A DNA stretch of 18,219 nt, taken from JAYWAM01 sp043782425 (GTDB lineage Bacteria > Pseudomonadota > Gammaproteobacteria > Burkholderiales > Usitatibacteraceae). The stretch lies in the NCBI GenBank assembly GCA_043782425.1, contig JAYWAM010000075.1, positions 1 through 18,219 of the forward strand, written 5' to 3'. Each line of letters starts with the position of its first letter. Within the stretch, counting starts at the first letter, position 1. Made by a program: the position numbers and the translations under genes. This document shows, one piece after another, positions 13,816 to 18,219 of the stretch. The notes under the pieces are model-generated. The model saw only the letters and a program-made list of their open reading frames with translations, made no database searches and had not been told where the DNA came from.

Positions 13816-14300
13816 TAATCCCGGCTGCTGCCGTAGCCGTCATCCAGGCGCTTCTCAAATTTTCCGACCACCACGCCGGGGGCGTTGAAGATGACAGAAA
13901 ATTCAACGCGGTATCCCCAGGTGTCACGGAAAAGATAGTCGTAGGCAGTTTCGCCGCGGCGCTCGAACTCCATGATGCGCATGGGCGGCCCTATCATGGT
14001 TCGTACATCATCAATAGTCGAGCTGCCGATAGCGATTTTCGAAAAATGATCTTCGTCGAGCACCTGCTCGTAGGAAATCAGCTTGCCCTGGGGATCGAAG
14101 CGCGCGACGAAGGTGCGCACGCCCAAGGGGCCTTCGGGATATTGCCAGATCGTGCCGCCGTCCTTAGCGTTAAGTACGACGGCAGGTTTGCCTTTGATCT
14201 GCTGCAATTCGTTCTGGCTGCTGCCGGGCCGAATTTGCAGATTCAGAGCAGCGCAACCGGATAAAATTAGAAATGCAAGCAGCACAATTTTGAATTTCAT
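13815..14300 (-). CDS. BamE/SmpA-like outer-membrane lipoprotein
   Basis: A 161-residue lipoprotein: short basic N-terminus, hydrophobic stretch, and lipobox LSGC with the lipidated cysteine at residue 16. The mature part resembles the SmpA/OmlA (BamE-like) fold in two tandem halves. The second is clearer (IAIGSSTIDDVRTMIGPPMRIMEFERRGETAYDYLF), in which the pattern G.ST..DV....G.P and a following W/Y-rich strand are typical. BamE itself is shorter and assists beta-barrel assembly; this longer version may be a paralogue with another role. GAGGTGGA overlaps the pntB stop, 9 bases before the ATG, so it is probably translated from the pnt transcript. The terminal TAG shares its bases with the MITE target site. 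Confidence 0.75.
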   Translation of the reverse strand: MKFKIVLLAFLILSGCAALNLQIRPGSSQNELQQIKGKPAVVLNAKDGGTIWQYPEGPLGVRTFVARFDPQGKLISYEQVLDEDHFSKIAIGSSTIDDVRTMIGPPMRIMEFERRGETAYDYLFRDTWGYRVEFSVIFNAPGVVVGKFEKRLDDGYGSSRD

Positions 14301-14309
14301 GATTCCACC

Positions 14310-15698
14310 TCAACTGTCCATAGTCTTAATGCTGGCGATGACGTCAGCGATGGCTTGCTGTGCGGAGCCGTAAAGCATGCGCGTATTCTCGCCGTAAAAA
14401 AGCGCGTTCTCGACGCCGGAATACCCTGCACCCTTGCCGCGTTTGTTGACGATCACATTCTGCGCCATGTCGGCGTTGAGGATGGGCATGCCGTAAATGG
14501 GTGAGGATTTATCGGTGCGCGCGACGGGGTTCACCACGTCGTTGGCGCCGATCACCAGCGCCACATCAGCCTGGGCGAATTCGCCGTTGATTTCTTCCAG
14601 ATCGAAAATCATTTCGTAGGGCACGCCAGCTTCGGCCAGCAACACGTTCATGTGGCCCGGCATGCGGCCCGCCACAGGATGGATGGCGAACTTCACTTCT
14701 ACACCGGCCTCCTGCAACAGCTTGGCCATTTCCCACACTTTGTGCTGCGCGCCGGCCACCGCCATGCCATAGCCGGGAATGATGATGACCTTCTGCGCAA
14801 AACGCATCATCGCGGCGGCGTCCATGCCCGACGCCTCCTTCATGGTGCCGCTGATTGCGCCGCCTTCCTGCGCCGCACCGGTAATGGGCGTGAAAATCAC
14901 GTTGGTGATGGGCCGGTTCATGGCTTTGGCCATCAACTGCGTTAGCAGCGTGCCCGATGCGCCGACGACTATGCCAGCGATGATGAGTGAGGGATTACCC
15001 AGCACATAACCCTCGAAGCCGACCGCCAGCCCGGTGAAGGCATTGAGCAGCGAAATCACCACCGGCATATCCGCGCCGCCGATAGGTGTGGTGAGAACTA
15101 CGCCGAGGAGCAGCGAAATGGCAAAGAAGGCGACAAGCAGTTTTGCATCAGGGTGACCGCCATCCATACCAGCGGTAACGATCATCACGCCGACCGTCAC
15201 CGCCACCAGCGCCAGCACTACGTTCACCGCATTTTGCGCCGGTAAGCGGAAGGTTTTTTTCATGATGCCTTGCAACTTGGCGAACGCCACGCACGATCCC
15301 GAGAACGCCACCGAGCCGATCAACGCGCCGAGCACCGCCAGGGTGCTGACGATAGGACCGTGCATTTCGCCGCGCGCAAATTCCAGCGCGGCAATGGCGG
15401 CAGCCGCGCCGCCGCCCATGCCGTTGTATACCGCCACCATCTGCGGCATGTCGGTCATTTTCACCACCTTGCCAGCCCACCAGGCAATGCCGCCGCCGAG
15501 CACCAGGGCGACAATCATGAGCGTGAAATTTTTCATCTCCGGTGTGGCAAAGGTCACCAGTGTGGCGAGTATCATGCCGATGCCCGCCCACACGATGCCG
15601 GCCTTCGCCGTCACCGGCGAGGACATGGCCTTGAGGCCAAGAATAAACAACACGGCAACGATGAAATAGGAAGCTTGAATCAATATCTCTATATTCAT
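14310..15698 (-). CDS. pntB: NAD(P) transhydrogenase subunit beta
   Basis: Membrane and NADP(H)-binding subunit of the proton-translocating transhydrogenase, which uses the proton gradient to reduce NADP+ with NADH. It has 462 residues, the usual length. The first ~270 residues hold about nine transmembrane helices, including MTDMPQMVAVYNGMGGGAAA (81-100). The C-terminal domain III that binds NADP(H) has GYGMAVAGA (309-317), GRMPGHMNVLLAEA (344-357), GANDVVNPVART (384-395), KRGKGAGYSG (419-428) and GENTRMLYG (436-444). Its ATG overlaps the pntA2 stop by 4 bases. The lipoprotein gene follows 9 bases downstream. Confidence 0.97.
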   Translation of the reverse strand: MNIEILIQASYFIVAVLFILGLKAMSSPVTAKAGIVWAGIGMILATLVTFATPEMKNFTLMIVALVLGGGIAWWAGKVVKMTDMPQMVAVYNGMGGGAAAAIAALEFARGEMHGPIVSTLAVLGALIGSVAFSGSCVAFAKLQGIMKKTFRLPAQNAVNVVLALVAVTVGVMIVTAGMDGGHPDAKLLVAFFAISLLLGVVLTTPIGGADMPVVISLLNAFTGLAVGFEGYVLGNPSLIIAGIVVGASGTLLTQLMAKAMNRPITNVIFTPITGAAQEGGAISGTMKEASGMDAAAMMRFAQKVIIIPGYGMAVAGAQHKVWEMAKLLQEAGVEVKFAIHPVAGRMPGHMNVLLAEAGVPYEMIFDLEEINGEFAQADVALVIGANDVVNPVARTDKSSPIYGMPILNADMAQNVIVNKRGKGAGYSGVENALFYGENTRMLYGSAQQAIADVIASIKTMDS

Positions 15699-15994
15699 TT
15701 GGCTTCCTTCTTCTTACCGGTCTTGAACATTGCCAGCATGCGCTCGGTCACGACATAGCCACCGGCTGCATTGGCCGCCCCCAGGAATACGGCAAAAAAA
15801 CCGATCGCCAGTTGCAGCGGATTATTGGGATCGGCGCGCCCCAGGGCGACCATGGCGCCGACCAGCACCACGCCGTGCACAAAGTTGGAACCCGACATCA
15901 ACGGCGTATGCAGAATAACCGGCACGCGCGAAATCACTTCATAGCCGGTAAACGCGGCCAACATAAAAATATAGACGTAGAGGAAATTTTCCAT
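15695..15994 (-). CDS. pntA2: NAD(P) transhydrogenase subunit alpha, part 2 (membrane domain)
   Basis: A 99-residue hydrophobic protein with three predicted transmembrane helices. It corresponds to the C-terminal membrane part of E. coli PntA, split off as a separate subunit as in Rhodospirillum rubrum PntAB. Landmarks are SRVPVILHTPLMSGSNFVHG near residues 22-41 and the glycine-rich FLGAANAAGGYVVTERML before a lysine-rich tail. With PntB it forms the proton channel. The start codon directly abuts the stop of pntA1 with no gap (TAAATG), and its end overlaps pntB by 4 bases, so the three genes are tightly coupled. Confidence 0.95.
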   Translation of the reverse strand: MENFLYVYIFMLAAFTGYEVISRVPVILHTPLMSGSNFVHGVVLVGAMVALGRADPNNPLQLAIGFFAVFLGAANAAGGYVVTERMLAMFKTGKKKEAK

Positions 15995-17131
15995 TTATAC
16001 CACTCCAAGGATTTTTTTCACCGCTTCGTTAACCAATTGCCCATCGCGCGTCACGCAGGAATTTTTGAGCACTTCGTCTTCCCAGTCGAGGGTGAGCGTG
16101 CCGTCCTTGATGAAGGCGGCAAAGAAGTTGTAGAGGTTCTTCGCGTACATTTCGGAAGCGTGCACCGGCATTTTCGAGGGCAGATTGAGCGGGCCGATAA
16201 TGGTGGCAGGTCCCACTTTTACCGTTTTCCCCGCCTCAGTACCGACGCAGTTACCGCCGCCTTCAGCCGCCATATCGACCACCACCGCACCGTTTTTCAT
16301 TGCTGCAATCATGTTTGCGCTGATGATGAGCGGGCTTTTCTTGCCGGGAATGGCGGCAGTGGTAATCAGCACATCGGCGTTGGCTACCGCCTTGCCGAGT
16401 TTCTCCGCTTGGAGAGCTTTTTCCTCTGCGGTCAATTCGCGCGCATAGCCGCCGCTGCCTGCGGCAGAAACCCCCGTGTCAACAAACTTGGCGCCGAGCG
16501 ATTCGATCTGCTCCTTGGTTTCAGGACGCACGTCATAGCCTTCGACAATGGCGCCAAGGCGCTTGGCGGTGGCGATGGCCTGCAAGCCGGCCACACCGGC
16601 GCCGACCACCAGCACGCGCGCCGGGCGTATGGTGCCTGCCGCGTAGGTCAACATGGGGAAAAACTTCGGGCAATTTTCCGCGGCGATCAGCGCGCACTGG
16701 TAACCCGAACACGCCGCCTGGCTGGAAAGCGCATCCATGCTTTGCGCGCGAGAAATGCGCGGGATCAGCTCGACGGCGAAGCTGGTGATGTTTTTTGCGT
16801 TCAGAGCGGCGATGCGCTCCTTGCTCGAATAAGGTTGCAGGAAAGCGATGAGGATAGTGCCCGGCGCCAGCGTCGCGATTTCTTCGATACTCGGTGCTTG
16901 CACCATGAAAACCAGGAGCTGGTGCGGGGTCGGCGCAAACAACTGCGTAACATTCGTCGCGATCAGATCAGCGCCGAAGTCTTCGTCGCGGATCGAGCTG
17001 CTGCTACCGGCGCCCGTCTCAACACGAAAATCAGCGCCCAGCGCTTTAAATTTCTTAACAACCTCGGGCGTCATGGCGACACGTTTTTCGCCAGGCGCCA
17101 TCTCTTTGGGAATGGCTATGGTGGTGGGCAT
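15995..17131 (-). CDS. pntA1: NAD(P) transhydrogenase subunit alpha, part 1 (NAD-binding domain)
   Basis: The peripheral NAD(H)-binding domain I of the transhydrogenase, 378 residues, homologous to alanine dehydrogenase. It begins IAIPKEMAPGEKRVAMTPE. The signature RISRAQSMDALSSQA is at 125-139, and the Rossmann loop GAGVAGLQA at 177-185 is followed by the acidic residue D200 in EGYDVRP that holds the NAD ribose. A mobile-loop-like region with GGYARELTAEE follows. GGGAG lies 9 bases before ATG 17131. It is the first gene of the pntA1-pntA2-pntB unit; no convincing promoter hexamers are seen in the short gap upstream. Confidence 0.97.
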   Translation of the reverse strand: MPTTIAIPKEMAPGEKRVAMTPEVVKKFKALGADFRVETGAGSSSSIRDEDFGADLIATNVTQLFAPTPHQLLVFMVQAPSIEEIATLAPGTILIAFLQPYSSKERIAALNAKNITSFAVELIPRISRAQSMDALSSQAACSGYQCALIAAENCPKFFPMLTYAAGTIRPARVLVVGAGVAGLQAIATAKRLGAIVEGYDVRPETKEQIESLGAKFVDTGVSAAGSGGYARELTAEEKALQAEKLGKAVANADVLITTAAIPGKKSPLIISANMIAAMKNGAVVVDMAAEGGGNCVGTEAGKTVKVGPATIIGPLNLPSKMPVHASEMYAKNLYNFFAAFIKDGTLTLDWEDEVLKNSCVTRDGQLVNEAVKKILGVV

Positions 17132-17293
17132 GCAATAGTTCTCCCTGAAATGCAGTCAATGTGTTTAGAAAATCGTTGCTAGTTTAGCGTGTTTTTGCGC
17201 TTTCGGTTTCACGCTTTCTTTCCCATGCCGACTCAGAGTTCCTCTACTACGCGCAGCCGCCCGCAAGATGTCGCATTCAAACAGCCCAGCGCC
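17132..17293. other. Intergenic stretch upstream of pntA1
   Basis: 162 bases between the pntA1 start and the structured relic. It should hold the pnt promoter on the minus strand; TTGACT occurs there but too close to the start codon to pair with a -10. No convincing gene is seen; short open frames here have no family features. Confidence 0.5.
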
Positions 17294-17606
17294 GTGCGAC
17301 GCAAGGCCATCCCGAAGGCCGACGGTGGCGGCGCTTGCTGGGCATGCCGTCAGTAGCAAAAGGTGAGCCGGACGAGAAACAGTCTGGGGGACTGTTTCTC
17401 GCCTGCGAACGGCACATGGCGAGAACCCCGGCAGCGCAAATGGCGATGTCCAACGCGCGCTTGAAGGCGCAAGGCTTGGTCAGTGTGCGTGACCTGTGGA
17501 TGAAAACGCAGAGTGATGTTGTTTGAGGTCATCGGCGCGAGACGCTCGATGAATCGCCCGGTGCGGACCCGCACGGCCAGGGGTTAGAGACCTCCGGCTA
17601 TCCGAT
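17294..17606 (+). mobile_element. Possible degenerate group II intron relic (no maturase ORF)
   Basis: The stretch opens GTGCGAC, fitting the GUGYG 5' consensus, and ends CTATCCGAT, fitting a domain VI 3' end with a bulged A at 17600, seven bases from the end counting the A. Between them are a strong hairpin GAAACAGT/ACTGTTTC (17376-17398), as in domain I exon-binding loops, and GAATCGCCCGGTGCGGACCC (17550-17569) followed by GCACGG, resembling domain V with a CGC triad. The domain V lower helix lacks its 3' partner, domain I is much too short, and no reverse transcriptase ORF is present, so it would be dead. Based on remembered consensus; a covariance-model search is needed to confirm. Confidence 0.42.
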
Positions 17607-17616
17607 TAGGCCGCAT

Positions 17617-18060
17617 TTATTGAATGCACTCAAGGACAGCATCATCTCGCTCCCCATTTTCAAGACCTTTCAATGCACCGAGCCAATTATCAAATAAGGC
17701 TGGCTCAGTTCTGAGATATAAAGTTGCATTACTTGCAACTTTTGTATGTGTGAAATCACTCCAGTCAGACTCTGCCTTTGCTGTAATTGATAACTTTCCA
17801 TTCCCTGATTTATGAAACTCAAATCGCGCATGAAATGCGCCGCTTGCGTATTCTGGACCGAATTCTCCAAATCTCAAATCAAATAGACCACCATACACAT
17901 GATCTTTAAAAACATTAAGATCCTCTACGGTTTCAGATAATGTTTGGTGGCCAACATATACATCACATTGGAATAGCGACTTCCCATCGTTAATTGATAT
18001 TGCTAATTCGACCATATCATCGTCTTGCCATATCTTCTTAAATTCGATTGATGGTTTCAT
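17617..18060 (-). CDS. Uncharacterised cassette-type protein, 147 residues
   Basis: I do not recognise this protein. It is soluble and acidic, with predicted strand-rich sequence: VELAISINDGKSLFQCDVYVG, GGLFDLRFGEFG, ASGAFHARFEFHKSGNGKLSITAKAESDWSDF, then a short C-terminal helix (FDNWLGALKGLENGERDDAV). There is no signal peptide or membrane segment. Beta-rich small proteins of this sort are common among integron cassette genes and immunity-type proteins. Its AT-rich codon use contrasts with the pnt genes. An attC-like site lies 11 bases upstream of the ATG, where a cassette gene would start. Downstream, ATTAGGC (17605-17611), one base off the GTTRRRY attC core consensus, abuts the intron-like relic. 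Both point to a mobile gene cassette read right to left. Confidence 0.65.
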   Translation of the reverse strand: MKPSIEFKKIWQDDDMVELAISINDGKSLFQCDVYVGHQTLSETVEDLNVFKDHVYGGLFDLRFGEFGPEYASGAFHARFEFHKSGNGKLSITAKAESDWSDFTHTKVASNATLYLRTEPALFDNWLGALKGLENGERDDAVLECIQ

Positions 18061-18071
18061 ATCGTTTTGAC

Positions 18072-18168
18072 GCCCAACGTCTAAGCTAACCGGCCGCCGG
18101 AGCGCACAGCGCGTAGGGAACCAAACAACGCAGATGTTTGGCGGTCCGTGTTGAGCGCAGGGTTAGCG
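18072..18168 (-). other. Integron attC-like recombination site
   Basis: Outer boxes GCCCAAC (18072-18078) and GTTAGCG (18162-18168) carry the AAC/GTT core; on the minus strand the right-hand box reads GTTGGGC, an exact GTTRRRY. After spacers of 6 and 5 bases, GCTAACCGGCCGCC (18085-18098) pairs with GGCGGTCCGTGTTGAGC (18140-18156): all 14 bases pair and three bases on the longer arm stay unpaired. Unpaired central spacers and extrahelical bases on one arm are the hallmarks integron integrases use to recognise attC. The ~41-base loop is within the known range. On the minus strand a short open frame running in from the window edge stops at TAA inside the distal box. Confidence 0.75.
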
Positions 18169-18219
18169 AAATAATCGGCCCCATGCCGCAAATCGCGCCG
18201 AAGAAACACGCGGTGGCTC

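Noticed and set aside
15812..17182. 456-codon plus-strand open frame opposite pntA1/pntA2
   Set aside because: It is antisense to clearly conserved genes; its His/Arg-rich translation is typical of a shadow frame in GC-rich DNA.
17165..17574. Open frames of 63-74 codons on both strands beside and inside the intron-like relic
   Set aside because: No family features, no ribosome sites, and they overlap the structured stretch; probably chance in GC-rich DNA.
18163..18219. Partial minus-strand ORF from the window edge ending at TAA in the attC box
   Set aside because: Only 18 codons are visible, with no family signal. A stop in this box is common for cassette genes, but support is too thin to call a CDS.

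Overview
The window looks like chromosomal DNA of a betaproteobacterium, probably from the Nitrosomonadales/Gallionellales area. This is inferred from gene content, gene order and GC-rich codon use; no marker gene fixes the taxon. Most of it is housekeeping. Two AT-richer accessory patches interrupt it at about 8.9-12.6 kb and 17.2-18.2 kb.

Layout. (1) 96-2012, plus strand: DUF493/YbeD-lipB-lipA, the endogenous lipoate assembly cluster. (2) 2117-3357, minus strand: a TerC-family membrane protein followed by a UspA-type stress protein, convergent with lipA across a cruciform-forming repeat. (3) 3444-8915, plus strand: soluble lytic transglycosylase (slt), an NDUFA9-like NAD-binding epimerase-type protein, a glutathione S-transferase and the CCA-adding enzyme (cca), with REP-like repeats between them. 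(4) 8916-12660, accessory patch: a BrnT/BrnA-type toxin-antitoxin pair, an HNH-nuclease-like protein, an unrecognised 274-aa protein between two copies of a short repeat, an intact IS30-family element inserted into the second copy, and a 57-aa predicted membrane peptide on the minus strand. (5) 12660-13634: NADPH:quinone oxidoreductase. (6) 13815-17131, minus strand: three-gene proton-translocating transhydrogenase (pntA1-pntA2-pntB) followed by a BamE/SmpA-like lipoprotein gene. (7) 17294-18219: a structured relic resembling a degenerate group II intron, then a gene-cassette-like ORF on the minus strand preceded by a convincing integron attC site.

The main unexpected structures are: two near-identical 157/158-bp miniature inverted-repeat elements (MITEs) in opposite orientation at 7491-7647 and 13658-13815, each with TA at both ends and a nested-hairpin core, one of them sitting exactly in a stop codon; an attC-like site with three extrahelical bases at 18072-18168; a helically phased direct repeat over a possible leaderless promoter of the toxin-antitoxin pair; and IS30 inserted into a repeat copy that flanks an unknown gene.

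The core genes have familiar roles: lipoylation of 2-oxoacid dehydrogenases and the glycine cleavage system, murein turnover, tRNA 3' end maturation, and NADPH supply from the proton gradient. The accessory patches look like an insertion hot spot carrying decayed integron cassettes and small mobile elements. I did not find a clearly new multi-gene system. The best candidates for something undescribed are the 274-aa protein in its repeat-flanked setting and the cassette protein at the right end.
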